Part shown: one piece after another, positions 42,899 through 52,953 of the stretch | Layout of the letters: each line of letters begins with the position of its first letter | Position numbering within the stretch: the stretch's first letter is position 1 | DNA from: DASQZK01 sp963809925 | GTDB lineage: Bacteria > Bacteroidota > Bacteroidia > Bacteroidales > GCA-2748055 | Length of the DNA: 64,000 nt | Assembly: GCA_963809925.1 (NCBI GenBank) | Contig: CAWELH010000005.1 | Location: forward strand, 124,001-188,000 | Reading direction: 5' to 3' | The notes under the pieces: generated by a model | Seen by the model: the letters and a program-made list of their open reading frames with translations, nothing else | Databases searched by the model: none | What the model was told of the DNA's origin: nothing | Position numbers and translations under genes: made by a program

Positions 42899-44827
42899 TT
42901 ATTTACTTAGTTTATCCCGCGATCCTGCATTCCAGGAAAATGTATTGGTATTGTCTTTTAACACTCTGCCGTGATCAAGCAACCACCTAAGGACCGTGGT
43001 AAATTTTTTATCGGGATGTTTCACCAGTTGTGCCAGATCAGTAATGTTCATGCTTCGCTCTGTAAGTGCACTCCTGATATCTTCACTGATACGAACAAAC
43101 TCGTCATTGTCTGTATCCTGTTCCTTCCTCTCCCTGCAAACATCACACTGACCACAACGTGGGGGATCTTTCTCTCCAAAATACTGGAGGAAAAAACGGC
43201 TACGGCATTTGGCGGTTCCTGAGGCATAATCAATCATGGCATTCAAGCGATCCTCGTACCTCTCCTTTAGAAATTTATAGGACTCAACGGAAAAGCGGAG
43301 ACTTTTCAAGTCGAGTCTTTCTTCCGTAAATGTGACCACGGGATTCCGTTTCCTTGGTATATAGGTGATTACCCCGAATGAAGAAAGTTTGGACAGAAAG
43401 GTGAAAATGTTTTCTCTTTTCAGTCCGGAACGCCTTGCAAGAAGATCTTCATCGATGGCAACGAAGGAAGAGAACATCCCGCTGTAAGAACGAAGCAGAA
43501 GCTTGATGAAGCCGTCAAAGCGGGCATTAGACACCTGGAATTTGTACAGGTCGTCCCGTTCAGATTTAAAATGCACGCGCGACGGGTTATTGATCTCATC
43601 GCTCAGTTCAATATAACCCTCCCTTTGGAGGATCAGCAGGCTATTGTGTGCCACAAGTGCATTGAAATGATACTTTGTCAGAAAATCGGAAAGGATAAAG
43701 TCAAAGCTCTGTCCCTTTCCGCTGCCGACAGGAAGCTGGAAATAATTTCCAAGAGCGTGATAAACATCCTTGACGACGCTGATCTCAGGAAAAGTAGTTG
43801 CGATCCTTTGCCCGGCCTGGCGTTTATCGGAACCATTGAATAACAACAATGCCAGTGCCGGTTTCTCGTCTCTCCCGGCTCTGCCGGCTTCCTGGAAATA
43901 GGCTTCCGGTGAATCAGGAAGATCCATATGAACAACGAATTGCACATCGGGCTTGTCGATACCCATGCCGAAGGCATTTGTGGCAACAATAACGCGTGTC
44001 GCTCCCTTTTGCCAATCCTCCTGTCTGGAATTCCTCGTTTCGTGACTCAAGCCGGCATGGTAAAAATCTGCGCTGATCTTATTCTGTACAAGGAATTGGG
44101 CAATCTCCCTTGTCTTTTTCCTGCTCCTTACATATACAATCCCCGAACCGGGATAATCACGGGCAATAAGCAGTAACCGCCGCATCTTATCTTCGATTTG
44201 ATCAACACGGTAAGTAATATTTTTTCGTTCAAAACTTTTTCGAAAAACGATCCTTTCCCTGAATTCCAGCTTGTCCATGATATCTTCAAGCACATTTGGC
44301 GTGGCCGTTGCCGTCAGAGCAAGATACGGCACTCCGGGAAGCAAGGTCCTGAGCGCACCAATTAGGAGGTAAGAAGGACGAAAGTCGTAGCCCCACTGTG
44401 AAATGCAGTGAGATTCATCGATTGCAATAAGGCAAACTTTCAACTTCTCTATCCTCACCCTGAATAATTCTGTCGTCAGTCTTTCCGGTGAAAGATAAAG
44501 AAACTTGAAATCACCGTATATGCAATTATCGAAAGTGATATCGATTTCCTCCCGGCTCATTCCCGAATGTATGGCTACTGCCTTAATACCCCTCTTAACA
44601 AGATTTTCCACCTGGTCCTTCATAAGCGCAATCAGCGGTGTGATCACAAGGCAGATACCATCCATGGCCATTGCTGGTACCTGGAAAGTAAGCGATTTGC
44701 CACCACCGGTAGGCATTAGCCCAAGCGTATCATGACCTTCAAAAACCGAACGGATGATATCTTCCTGTAAAGGTCTGAATCTGGAATAGCCCCAGTATCG
44801 AGTCAGTATTTGATGAAAATCGTTCAA
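42899..44827 (-). CDS. recQ: ATP-dependent DNA helicase RecQ family
   Basis: A 642-aa RecQ-type 3'-5' helicase. Motifs: FRPLQEDII (motif 0), MPTGGGKSLTFQVPA (Walker A, Lys 44), DESHCISQWGYDFRPSY (DExH, here DESH), and GRAGRDEKPA (motif VI). The zinc-binding segment CRSRFFLQYFGE...RCGQCDVC and a winged-helix region follow. The C-terminus ends in a short helical extension without a clear HRDC domain. The start is a TTG (44827), the only plausible in-frame initiator before the domain after the upstream in-frame stop. It gives the typical opening LTRYWGYSRFRPLQ. The gene is alone, divergent from guaB. Confidence 0.92.
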   Translation of the reverse strand: MNDFHQILTRYWGYSRFRPLQEDIIRSVFEGHDTLGLMPTGGGKSLTFQVPAMAMDGICLVITPLIALMKDQVENLVKRGIKAVAIHSGMSREEIDITFDNCIYGDFKFLYLSPERLTTELFRVRIEKLKVCLIAIDESHCISQWGYDFRPSYLLIGALRTLLPGVPYLALTATATPNVLEDIMDKLEFRERIVFRKSFERKNITYRVDQIEDKMRRLLLIARDYPGSGIVYVRSRKKTREIAQFLVQNKISADFYHAGLSHETRNSRQEDWQKGATRVIVATNAFGMGIDKPDVQFVVHMDLPDSPEAYFQEAGRAGRDEKPALALLLFNGSDKRQAGQRIATTFPEISVVKDVYHALGNYFQLPVGSGKGQSFDFILSDFLTKYHFNALVAHNSLLILQREGYIELSDEINNPSRVHFKSERDDLYKFQVSNARFDGFIKLLLRSYSGMFSSFVAIDEDLLARRSGLKRENIFTFLSKLSSFGVITYIPRKRNPVVTFTEERLDLKSLRFSVESYKFLKERYEDRLNAMIDYASGTAKCRSRFFLQYFGEKDPPRCGQCDVCRERKEQDTDNDEFVRISEDIRSALTERSMNITDLAQLVKHPDKKFTTVLRWLLDHGRVLKDNTNTFSWNAGSRDKLSK

Positions 44828-45177
44828 CGAAAGTCGGATTATTTAACCGGTGATATGTTTTAACATTTTTTAAGGTTTGAGAGGTATCACCTCACGATAC
44901 GTGTGCCGTCCTCTGAACCAATGAATTTATACATGATATAACAATTGCTTTATCAATCTGATTTACAGTACATTATGAATTTAACTCACCCTGGACACCG
45001 GGCAGGAATAAGGATCCCTTTAATCACTGAGCCCAACCTGTTGCCATTCATGCTTTCAGATATTCTCAATATGATGCATAACTGCAAAGTAAATACAAGG
45101 ATGATATGAAAAAATCTCGCAGAGATTCTCTAATTTTTTGTAATTTCACACCATTTAAATTTAATCAAAATAAATCA
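44828..45177. other. Intergenic region between recQ and guaB
   Basis: A 350-nt gap between divergent genes. A small inverted repeat GAGGT-ATC-ACCTC (44881-44893) could be an operator, but at 13 nt it is weak. An in-frame ATG at 45106 exists for guaB but was not chosen. No TAnnTTTG box was found. Nothing else was recognised. Confidence 0.4.
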
Positions 45178-46653
45178 ATGTCATTTATTGAGGATAAAAT
45201 TAATTCGGAAGGTTTAACCTTTGATGATGTTCTCCTGGTTCCTGCATATTCGCAGGTACTTCCGCGTGAGGTCGATTTAAGCACAAGGTTTTCCAGGAAT
45301 ATCAGTCTCAATGCTCCTGTGGTTTCCGCTGCCATGGATACCGTCACCGAAGCCGGACTGGCAATAGCTATTGCACGTGAGGGGGGTATCGGTGTAATTC
45401 ACAAGAATATGTCACTCGAAGATCAGGCCACGGAGGTCAGGAAGGTGAAACGGGCTGAGAGCGTCATGATCCATGATCCCATTACAATTCGAAGGGATGC
45501 CACAGTAGGTGACGCCCTCACTATCATGAAGGAGTACAAGATTGGAGGGATCCCGGTGGTTGATGATGATGGAAAGCTGACTGGTATTGTGACAAACCGT
45601 GACCTTCGTTTTGAGCTGGAAATGAGCCGTTCGATAGAAGACGTGATGACGAGTGAGAATATCATAACTACAACCTTTAAGACGGATCTCAGCAAGGCTG
45701 CAGAGATTCTCCAGATGCATAAGATTGAAAAACTGCCTGTGGTCGACAATGATTACCACCTCATAGGACTCATTACCTATAAGGATATCACCAAATCGAA
45801 GGACCGGCCAAATGCGTGTAAAGATTCAAAAGGAAGGCTCAGGGTTGCTGCTGCCGTCGGCGTTTCCGCCGATGCAATTGAACGCGTTGCGACACTAATA
45901 GAAGCCGGAGCCGATGCCGTGGTTATCGATACCGCCCATGGTCATACCGAAGGTGTGATCAAAACACTGAAGAAATTAAAATCTGTATATGGCAAAACCG
46001 AACTGGATATCATAGTAGGTAACATAGCTACCGGCGAAGCTGCCCGTGCTCTGGTGGATGCCGGGGCTGATGGCGTCAAGGTCGGGATCGGACCGGGATC
46101 GATATGCACTACCAGGGTCATTGCCGGCGTGGGGGTGCCCCAGCTTACCGCCATTTATGATGTTGCAAAAGCCATCAACGGATCGGGCGTTCCCATCATC
46201 GCCGATGGAGGCATCCGTTATTCCGGCGATATTGTCAAAGCTATCGCCGCTGGTGCACACTGCATCATGGCCGGATCTCTGCTCGCAGGAGTCGAAGAAT
46301 CACCCGGTGAAACCATTATTTATAACGGAAGAAAATACAAAACCTACCGAGGCATGGGGTCGATCGAAGCTATGCAAATGGGATCCAAGGACCGCTACTT
46401 TCAGGATATGGAAGAAGATATTAACAAGCTCGTTCCTGAAGGTATTGCAGCCCGCGTACCCTATAAGGGGAGCCTTTCTGAAGTTGTGTATCAGCTTCTT
46501 GGCGGATTACGTGCCGGTATGGGTTACTGCGGCGCGCCCAATATAGAGGCACTGATGAAGGCCCGGTTTGTGCGCATTACAAATGCAGGCGTACTCGAGA
46601 GCCATCCACATGATGTAACCATCACAAGGGAAGCACCAAACTACAGTCGTTAG
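45178..46653 (+). CDS. guaB: IMP dehydrogenase
   Basis: A 491-aa IMP dehydrogenase, converting IMP to XMP in GTP synthesis. The N-terminus is EGLTFDDVLLVPAYSQVLP. Two CBS domains span about residues 93-210 (MIHDPITIRRDAT, MTSENIITTTFK), then come the IMPDH barrel motifs: GADAVVIDTAHGH, VGIGPGSICTTRVIAGVG (catalytic Cys in GSICTTR), IADGGIRYSGD and GMGSIEAMQMGSKDRY. The ATG at 45178 gives the usual start MSFIEDKI; the upstream ATG at 45106 would add 24 atypical residues. Confidence 0.96.
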   Translation: MSFIEDKINSEGLTFDDVLLVPAYSQVLPREVDLSTRFSRNISLNAPVVSAAMDTVTEAGLAIAIAREGGIGVIHKNMSLEDQATEVRKVKRAESVMIHDPITIRRDATVGDALTIMKEYKIGGIPVVDDDGKLTGIVTNRDLRFELEMSRSIEDVMTSENIITTTFKTDLSKAAEILQMHKIEKLPVVDNDYHLIGLITYKDITKSKDRPNACKDSKGRLRVAAAVGVSADAIERVATLIEAGADAVVIDTAHGHTEGVIKTLKKLKSVYGKTELDIIVGNIATGEAARALVDAGADGVKVGIGPGSICTTRVIAGVGVPQLTAIYDVAKAINGSGVPIIADGGIRYSGDIVKAIAAGAHCIMAGSLLAGVEESPGETIIYNGRKYKTYRGMGSIEAMQMGSKDRYFQDMEEDINKLVPEGIAARVPYKGSLSEVVYQLLGGLRAGMGYCGAPNIEALMKARFVRITNAGVLESHPHDVTITREAPNYSR

Positions 46654-46716
46654 AAAATAAGATCACTGAATTACCGTTACATATTTCACTGTTGAATTGA
46701 CTAAATTAATGTTATT

Positions 46717-48693
46717 ATGAAGAAATCAATTGCTCTTCTGTTTTCAGTTTTTTGTTTTGTTCTTACACTTCCTTTAAATGCCCAGAGTTACAAGGATGAA
46801 GTCTTGATGACGATAGGTGGAAAGGAGATAAGTGCTGGTGAATTTGAGCGTATCTATCAGAAGAACAACAATGAAAGCATGACGCAGAAACAGAGCCCGG
46901 AAGAATATCTCCCTATGTTCGTAAATTTCAAACTTAAAGTCATTGAAGCCGAGAGCATGGGACTGGATACCACAAAGGCATTTCTTGATGAATATAATTC
47001 ATACCGGTCACAGCTTGCCCAACCTTACCTGGCCGATCCTGACGCTGTTGACCGTTTTGCCCGGGTGGCTTATGAAAGAATGAAAAGGGAGATCAAAGCC
47101 AGTCACATCCTCATTTCCCTCGATCCTCAGGCTTCACCCGAGGATACTCTGTATGCATGGAATAAGATTATGGATATAAGGCAACGGATCGTTGACGGTG
47201 AAGATTTTGACACGGTTGCCCGTGCCACGTCCGATGATCCTTCAGTCAAGCGGAATGGCGGTGACCTGGGTTGGTTTACTGTATTCAGGATGGTACTTCC
47301 TTTTGAAGATGCCGCCTACAGTACGCCGGCAGGGGAAATTTCGATGCCCTTCCGTACACAATTTGGATATCATATCCTTAAAGTTCAGGCTATCAGGCCG
47401 GCACGCGGAAAGGTCCATGTTGCACATATCTTCGTCAGGGCCCCTCAGTCGCAAAGCCCGGAAGAATCGGAAGCTGCAAAAAATAAAATCTATGCCGTTT
47501 ACGACAGCCTGAGGAGCGGTGTTGATTTTGGTACTCTTGCCAAAAATAATTCAGAGGACCGGGTAAGTGCTGAAAAGGGAGGAGAACTCCAGTGGTTTAC
47601 CTCCGGCCAAATGATCCAGGAATTTGAAGACGCGGCATTTACTTTACAAAATCCGGGTGACTACAGCCAGCCTTTTGAATCTTCCTACGGCTGGCACCTT
47701 GTTAAACTTCTCGACAAAAAGGATATCGGCTCCTTCGAGGAAGAAAAACCGAATATCATCCCGAAGTATGGGAATGGTCCGCGGGGATACCTCCGGAAAC
47801 AGGCCTTTGTTGCGATGGTGAAGAAAGAGTATAATTATGCTTTCAACCAGAAAGGCTTCGATAGCTTTGTCAGTCAGGTCGATACATCAGTATTCAGTGC
47901 CTCCTGGAAGAACAATACCTCTGCGGATGTTGCAAAGATGGAGTTATTCACCATAGGTGACGAAAGGGTGAATGTAGGAGAATTTGCAAATTATCTCGAA
48001 AAAAATCAAGTCAAAACAATTCCGATAAATTTGGTGGTTTATCTGAATGAATCCTGTAATAGGTTCATCGGTGATAAACTGAGGGATTACGAGGATGCCC
48101 GGCTTGAAGGCAAATATCCTGATTTCCGGAACATTCTGCAGGAATATCATGACGGGATCCTTCTTTTCGATCTCACCGACAAATTGGTATGGTCCAAAGC
48201 TGTTAATGATTCCACAGGACTCGAGAACTTTTATAAGAATCACAAAAGCGAGTATTTGTGGGGAAAGAGAGCCGAGGCCTGGACCGTGGTGATCAACGAC
48301 AGCACGACACTTAAAGAGGCCAGGGCTCTGACCGCTAAATATGGCAGGAAAAAGAAGTTCAGCCAATCCTACCTGGTCTCCAAACTTTGTCCCGATGATA
48401 CCATATCCTGTGTAAAGGTAGATTACGGAAAATTTGAAAAAGGAGACAATAAAGAGGTTGATTCAACCAACTGGAACCAGGGTATCGGCAAAACCTTCAC
48501 CACGAAGGACGGAAAACCTGCCTTTGTTTATATCATCTCAACATTGCCTCCGGAAAACAGGAAGCTTAATGAATCAAGAGGGCTGGTTACCGCCGATTAT
48601 CAGAAATACCTCGAAGAACAATGGGTAAAAGATTTGCGAGAGAAATACCCTGTTAAAGTAAACAAAGATGTCCTGGCTAAAATCAGTGAATAG
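46717..48693 (+). CDS. Periplasmic peptidyl-prolyl isomerase/chaperone (SurA/PpiD-like), two PpiC domains
   Basis: A 658-aa secreted chaperone. Signal peptide about 1-22 (ends LPLNAQ). A SurA/PpiD-type N-terminal helical region (GKEISAGEFERIYQKNNNESM) is followed by two parvulin (PpiC) domains. The first spans KASHILISLDPQ to FGYHILKVQ and the second VHVAHIFVRAPQ to YGWHLVKLL. A C-terminal region of roughly 300 residues follows, without a further recognised fold. It probably assists folding of outer-membrane proteins. It heads a set of three related genes (46717, 48697, 49557) and is followed by the OstA-like gene. Confidence 0.9.
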   Translation: MKKSIALLFSVFCFVLTLPLNAQSYKDEVLMTIGGKEISAGEFERIYQKNNNESMTQKQSPEEYLPMFVNFKLKVIEAESMGLDTTKAFLDEYNSYRSQLAQPYLADPDAVDRFARVAYERMKREIKASHILISLDPQASPEDTLYAWNKIMDIRQRIVDGEDFDTVARATSDDPSVKRNGGDLGWFTVFRMVLPFEDAAYSTPAGEISMPFRTQFGYHILKVQAIRPARGKVHVAHIFVRAPQSQSPEESEAAKNKIYAVYDSLRSGVDFGTLAKNNSEDRVSAEKGGELQWFTSGQMIQEFEDAAFTLQNPGDYSQPFESSYGWHLVKLLDKKDIGSFEEEKPNIIPKYGNGPRGYLRKQAFVAMVKKEYNYAFNQKGFDSFVSQVDTSVFSASWKNNTSADVAKMELFTIGDERVNVGEFANYLEKNQVKTIPINLVVYLNESCNRFIGDKLRDYEDARLEGKYPDFRNILQEYHDGILLFDLTDKLVWSKAVNDSTGLENFYKNHKSEYLWGKRAEAWTVVINDSTTLKEARALTAKYGRKKKFSQSYLVSKLCPDDTISCVKVDYGKFEKGDNKEVDSTNWNQGIGKTFTTKDGKPAFVYIISTLPPENRKLNESRGLVTADYQKYLEEQWVKDLREKYPVKVNKDVLAKISE

Positions 48694-48696
48694 TCT

Positions 48697-49548
48697 ATGC
48701 AAGTAAAAACCATTTGTGTCATATTGCTCATTTTGTTTGTCTCTTTCGCCTGTGACAGGACGAATAAGGCATCTCAAGAAAGTCCCGTGGCACGTGTAAA
48801 TTCCAATTATCTCTACCCTTCCGATCTGTCTGAACATATTCAGAAAGGACTGTCTATGGAGGACAGTGTAAAAACTGCCCGAAGGCTCATTGAGGAATGG
48901 ATCAGGAATGAATTGCTGCTTAAACAGGCTGAAACTAATCTTCCTGAGGAACAAAAAGATGTTGCGAAACAAGTGGATGAATACCGTACATCGTTGCTGA
49001 TTTTCAAATACAAGCAAAACATTCTCAGTCAGAACCTTGATACCATCATCCCGGAAAAGGAGATTAAATCTTATTATGAGCAAACCGCATCGAATTATAT
49101 CTTAAGCTCTGATGTGGTAAGGGTTACCTATGTGAAGATTCCGGTCTCATCGCCACAGATCAGTAAAGTACGCTCATGGTACCGCTCGGAGAAGGAAGAT
49201 GATCTCAATGCACTGGAAGATTATTGCAGTACATATGGGGAAAAATGCATGATTGACGACGATCATTGGATTAAATTTTCTGAACTTATCAGTGACACCC
49301 CTTTGAAAATAGACAATCCGGGACGTTATTTAAACTATAATCATAATATTGAAATCAGCGATTCAATGTATTATCATTTCATTCACATCATAGCCCGAAT
49401 CCCTGAAGGCCAGGTTGCACCGCTCCAACTGGTAAGGGATAACATTCGCAGTGTGTTAATGAACAAACGTAAAATTGAATATATTCAGGATCTGGAGAAT
49501 ACCGTTTACAAAGAAGGACTAAGCAGGAACCAGGTCGAAATTTATTAA
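48697..49548 (+). CDS. SurA-like lipoprotein without PPIase domain
   Basis: A 283-aa lipoprotein (signal ending FVSFAC, Cys 19). The sequence resembles the helical N-terminal domain of SurA/PpiD (SNYLYPSDLSEHIQKG, IEEWIRNELLLKQAE), while no parvulin domain with its HILV-type motifs is present. It begins 3 nt after the preceding PPIase gene, so it is translationally close-coupled. It may act as a membrane-anchored client-binding partner of the neighbouring PPIases; that role is inferred. Confidence 0.8.
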   Translation: MQVKTICVILLILFVSFACDRTNKASQESPVARVNSNYLYPSDLSEHIQKGLSMEDSVKTARRLIEEWIRNELLLKQAETNLPEEQKDVAKQVDEYRTSLLIFKYKQNILSQNLDTIIPEKEIKSYYEQTASNYILSSDVVRVTYVKIPVSSPQISKVRSWYRSEKEDDLNALEDYCSTYGEKCMIDDDHWIKFSELISDTPLKIDNPGRYLNYNHNIEISDSMYYHFIHIIARIPEGQVAPLQLVRDNIRSVLMNKRKIEYIQDLENTVYKEGLSRNQVEIY

Positions 49549-49556
49549 ACCATAAC

Positions 49557-50906
49557 ATGAAGAACCTATTGAAATACCTGATCCTCTATTGTGTGATTTT
49601 CACAAGTCTGACTGCTTCAGCCCAGCCAAAGATGATAGACAGGGTCGTTGCCATTGTCGGTGATTACAATATACTCCAATCGGATATCGAAAGTCAGTAT
49701 TTGCAGATGAGGGCGCAGCGTGCACAAATTCCGGATCTCAGGTGCTATATCTTCAGAAGTTTCCTGGAACAGAAACTAATGCTTGATCAAGCCAAAATCG
49801 ACAGTGTCGAGGTATCGGAAAGTTCAGTGAACCTGGAGCTTGATAACAGAATGCAGTATTTTATCAACCAGATCGGAAGTCAGGAAGAGCTGGAGGAATA
49901 TTTTGGGAAATCCATCCTAGAGATAAAAGAGGACTTCAGAGAAGAAATGCGCAATCAAATGATTACTGATCAAATAAAGAGAACGATCACCGAAAAGGTG
50001 ACTGTAACCCCTTCTGAAGTCCGGAAATTTTATAACAACCTTGACCCCGACAGTATCCCCACAATTGATGCTGAAGTTGAGGTTCAACAGATTGTTGCCT
50101 ACCCCCCACTGAGTGAAAATGACGTATTCGCGGTAAAGGAAAAACTACTTGAACTTCGGAAGCGGATCATGGATGGTGAAAGTTTTGAAACTCTTGCCGT
50201 CCTGTACTCAGAAGGCCCGTCGGCTTCAAACGGCGGAGACATCGGATTCAGTTCAAAAGGTGAGCTCGATCCTGCCTACGCCAAAGCAGCCTTTGCTCTT
50301 AAGAAGGGTGGAATCTCGAAGATCGTTGAGTCCGATTTCGGCTATCACATTATTCAGCTCGTTGACAGAAAAGACGAGAGGGTGCGTACCCGGCATATCC
50401 TGATGAAGCCAAAAATCAGCCCGGATGCCAGACAGAAAGCCATAGCGCGTCTCGATAGTATTATCGGAGCAGTGCGAAAAGACAGCGTTACCTTTGAAAA
50501 AGCAGCGAGGTACTACTCACAGGATAAGAATACCGCCATGAATTTCGGACTGGTTGTCAATCCGCAAACGGGATCTTCAAAATTTGAACTCAAACAACTC
50601 GACACCAAGGACTATCTAGTTGTCAGGGATTTGAAAGTCGGCGAAATCTCCGATCCCTATGAATCGGTCGATGAAAATCAGAAGACCATGTATAAGGTGA
50701 TGCGTCTGAAATCCAGATCAAACCCCCATAAAGCCAACCTTGATCAGGACTATAAACTGCTTCAGATGATGACCCTGGCACAAAAACAACAGGACGTTAT
50801 CGACAAGTGGGTCAGTACGAAACAGGAAGATACCTATATCCACATTGATGAAGAATTCAAACAATGTGATTTCATCAAAAACGGCTGGCTGAAAACTGAT
50901 GAATAA
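49557..50906 (+). CDS. surA: SurA-like periplasmic peptidyl-prolyl isomerase
   Basis: A 449-aa secreted protein (signal about 1-22, ending TASAQ). SurA-type N-terminal domain: MIDRVVAIVGDYNILQSDIES, EQKLMLDQAKIDSVEV and KIRTxI-like helices. It has one clear parvulin domain (EVQQIVAYPPLS to FGYHIIQLVDRK, with NGGDIGFSSKGEL). A second, degenerate one follows (RTRHILMKPKIS, then DKNTAMNFGLVV). It starts 8 nt after the lipoprotein gene. SurA carries unfolded outer-membrane proteins across the periplasm, consistent with the OstA-like gene behind it. Gene symbol by analogy. Confidence 0.88.
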   Translation: MKNLLKYLILYCVIFTSLTASAQPKMIDRVVAIVGDYNILQSDIESQYLQMRAQRAQIPDLRCYIFRSFLEQKLMLDQAKIDSVEVSESSVNLELDNRMQYFINQIGSQEELEEYFGKSILEIKEDFREEMRNQMITDQIKRTITEKVTVTPSEVRKFYNNLDPDSIPTIDAEVEVQQIVAYPPLSENDVFAVKEKLLELRKRIMDGESFETLAVLYSEGPSASNGGDIGFSSKGELDPAYAKAAFALKKGGISKIVESDFGYHIIQLVDRKDERVRTRHILMKPKISPDARQKAIARLDSIIGAVRKDSVTFEKAARYYSQDKNTAMNFGLVVNPQTGSSKFELKQLDTKDYLVVRDLKVGEISDPYESVDENQKTMYKVMRLKSRSNPHKANLDQDYKLLQMMTLAQKQQDVIDKWVSTKQEDTYIHIDEEFKQCDFIKNGWLKTDE

Positions 50907-50967
50907 CGAAACAACAAACTCCTGCGGGTCATTTCGTTACATTCTGATATTTTGAAAAAATCACACT

Positions 50968-52641
50968 ATGTTTCCTGCTGAATCCAGTTTTGTTTCCATT
51001 CATGAAAACCGACAGCAGGTTTCAGCCAGGTCATTCGATATTCGACAGTTCAGGAGATTTCCGGCTGTTTTGATCCTGTTTTTCCTTCTCCCTGCCATGA
51101 ATAGCACCCTGCTTCTCGCCCAGCAGGTACATCAGATCGATATTAATGCCGACTACATTGAATTTGACAGTGATCTTGGCAATAATGCAAAACGGTTGAT
51201 GGGAAACGTCACCTTCAAGCATGAGGATGTATACATGACCTGTGACAGTGCCTACTACTATTCGGAAGAAAACATGGTTGATGCATACAGCCATGTTCAT
51301 CTTTGGCAGGGCGATACACTCGACCTGTACGGTGACTTCCTGAAATACAGGGGTGATATCAGAATGGCCAATGTGCGCGACAATGTTATACTTATTGATA
51401 AGGAAAGCCGGCTCACCACCGATTACGTCGATTACGATTTCAATGCTGACCTTGCCTATTACGTGGGTGGTGGTCGGATCGTCAATGGCGACAATACGCT
51501 CGAGAGTATCCGGGGCAATTACTATTCAACCCAAAAACTTTTCTTTTTCAAAGACAGCGTGGTTGTCACCAACCCTGACTACACAATGTATTCTGACACG
51601 CTCAAGTATAACTCCCTCACTGAAATAGCTTATTTTCTGGGACCGACAGATATCATCTCCGACAGTAACTACATATATTGTGAAAACGGGTGGTACGATA
51701 CTAAAAATAATATTTCACAGTTCAACAAGAATGCCTGGCTTGAAAGCCAGGGCAAAACCATTAAGGGCGACAGTCTCTACTATGAAAGAGAAACAGGCCT
51801 GGGCAAAGCATTCAAAAATGTTATCCTTGTTGATACCGCACAAAACATCATTCTGAAAGGCAATGAAGCCATATACCTCGAAAAAACCAAGTATGCCCTG
51901 CTAACCAACAAGGCTCTTATGATTCAGGTCGATGATCAGCAGGACAGCCTATTTGTCCATGCCGATACCCTTAAATCTGTTCCCGATACCATTCCCGACT
52001 TTAATATTATTAAGGCTTACAATCATGTAAAACTATTCAGGGACGACATGCAGGGAAAATGTGATTCACTTGTATACACCGATACGGATTCCGTTTTTCG
52101 GTTTTTCGGTGAACCGGTAATATGGTCTGAAGAGAATCAGATCACCGCTGAGTTTATCGATCTGTATATCAAGAATCAACAGGCAGACAAAATGGAAATG
52201 AACAACGATGCCTTCATCATTTCTCGTGAAGATTCCGCCAGGTACAACCAGATCAAAGGCCGGTCTATGACCGGATACATTCGTGACAATGCACTCACTC
52301 AGATCGATGTGAACGGAAATTCACAGACCATCTATTATGCCAGGGACGGAAACAAATATATCGGTGTGAATAAAGCTGAAAGTTCCGACCTCAGAATAAA
52401 ATTCAAGTCCAATAAAGTCGATTTTATTATTTATCTCGTCAATCCAGCACTGGTTTATTACCCTCTTGATAAATTCCCTGAAAATGAACGCTTGCTAAAG
52501 AATTTCCATTGGTTCGGAGAATTCCGCCCCTATACCAAAGAAGACGTATTCAAATGGAAGGCCAGTATTGTCCCCAAACCACAGGATACCACAGAACCGG
52601 GACAAACCGGGGCATCGGAACCGGATAAGGGATCAGAATAA
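50968..52641 (+). CDS. OstA-like (LptA/LptD N-terminal-related) protein
   Basis: A 557-aa exported protein with a late hydrophobic signal (about residues 31-51, FPAVLILFFLLPAMN, then LLAQ). After it comes a long run of OstA/LptA-type beta-jelly-roll repeats (INADYIEFDSDLG, VYMTCDSAYYYSEENMVDAY, GDTLDLYGDFLKYRGD, and so on), as in Bacteroidota OstA-like proteins. It probably handles lipopolysaccharide transport to the outer membrane or an equivalent lipid, like LptA. The C-terminus is rich in Pro, Gln and Glu. About 60 nt separate it from the surA-like gene, so one transcript is likely. Confidence 0.88.
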   Translation: MFPAESSFVSIHENRQQVSARSFDIRQFRRFPAVLILFFLLPAMNSTLLLAQQVHQIDINADYIEFDSDLGNNAKRLMGNVTFKHEDVYMTCDSAYYYSEENMVDAYSHVHLWQGDTLDLYGDFLKYRGDIRMANVRDNVILIDKESRLTTDYVDYDFNADLAYYVGGGRIVNGDNTLESIRGNYYSTQKLFFFKDSVVVTNPDYTMYSDTLKYNSLTEIAYFLGPTDIISDSNYIYCENGWYDTKNNISQFNKNAWLESQGKTIKGDSLYYERETGLGKAFKNVILVDTAQNIILKGNEAIYLEKTKYALLTNKALMIQVDDQQDSLFVHADTLKSVPDTIPDFNIIKAYNHVKLFRDDMQGKCDSLVYTDTDSVFRFFGEPVIWSEENQITAEFIDLYIKNQQADKMEMNNDAFIISREDSARYNQIKGRSMTGYIRDNALTQIDVNGNSQTIYYARDGNKYIGVNKAESSDLRIKFKSNKVDFIIYLVNPALVYYPLDKFPENERLLKNFHWFGEFRPYTKEDVFKWKASIVPKPQDTTEPGQTGASEPDKGSE

Positions 52642-52953
52642 TTGCTTCCTTATCCTTCCAGAAGATACGTTTTCCCAACCGCGCAACACACCTGCCTGGC
52701 TAACTATACGTACCAGGAGAATCCAAACGGCAGGGATCAGACAAAAACCATCCCCCGGACATTTTTTACAAACACCTGATGACTAGTAAATTAAAAAAAA
52801 GGAATGCGATAACCTTTAAGAAAGAAGGACCGGGTATTCCGGTACAGATAAGCCGGTGAAGACAGTGGTGAGAACTGACCGACACAGGGAATCAATATTA
52901 CAAATTAACTCACAGCAAGCCTTCAGGAAAAAGAAGGGGTTGCCGAATATTCC
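52642..52953. other. Intergenic region after the OstA-like gene
   Basis: A 312-nt gap between convergent genes. A small stem ACCGG-GTATT-CCGGT occurs (near 52829-52843) without a T tract. No ORF with coding character, promoter box or terminator was recognised. Confidence 0.5.

Noticed and set aside
44881..44893. GAGGT-ATC-ACCTC inverted repeat as an operator for guaB or recQ
   Set aside because: At 13 nt it is likely to occur by chance in a region of this size; kept only as a note in the intergenic entry.
45106..45177. Upstream ATG extension of IMP dehydrogenase
   Set aside because: The 24 extra residues are atypical; MSFIEDKI at 45178 matches the family start.
52568..52786. 72-codon ORF overlapping the end of the OstA-like gene
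   Set aside because: It is an out-of-frame shadow with Pro/Arg-rich composition and no start signal.
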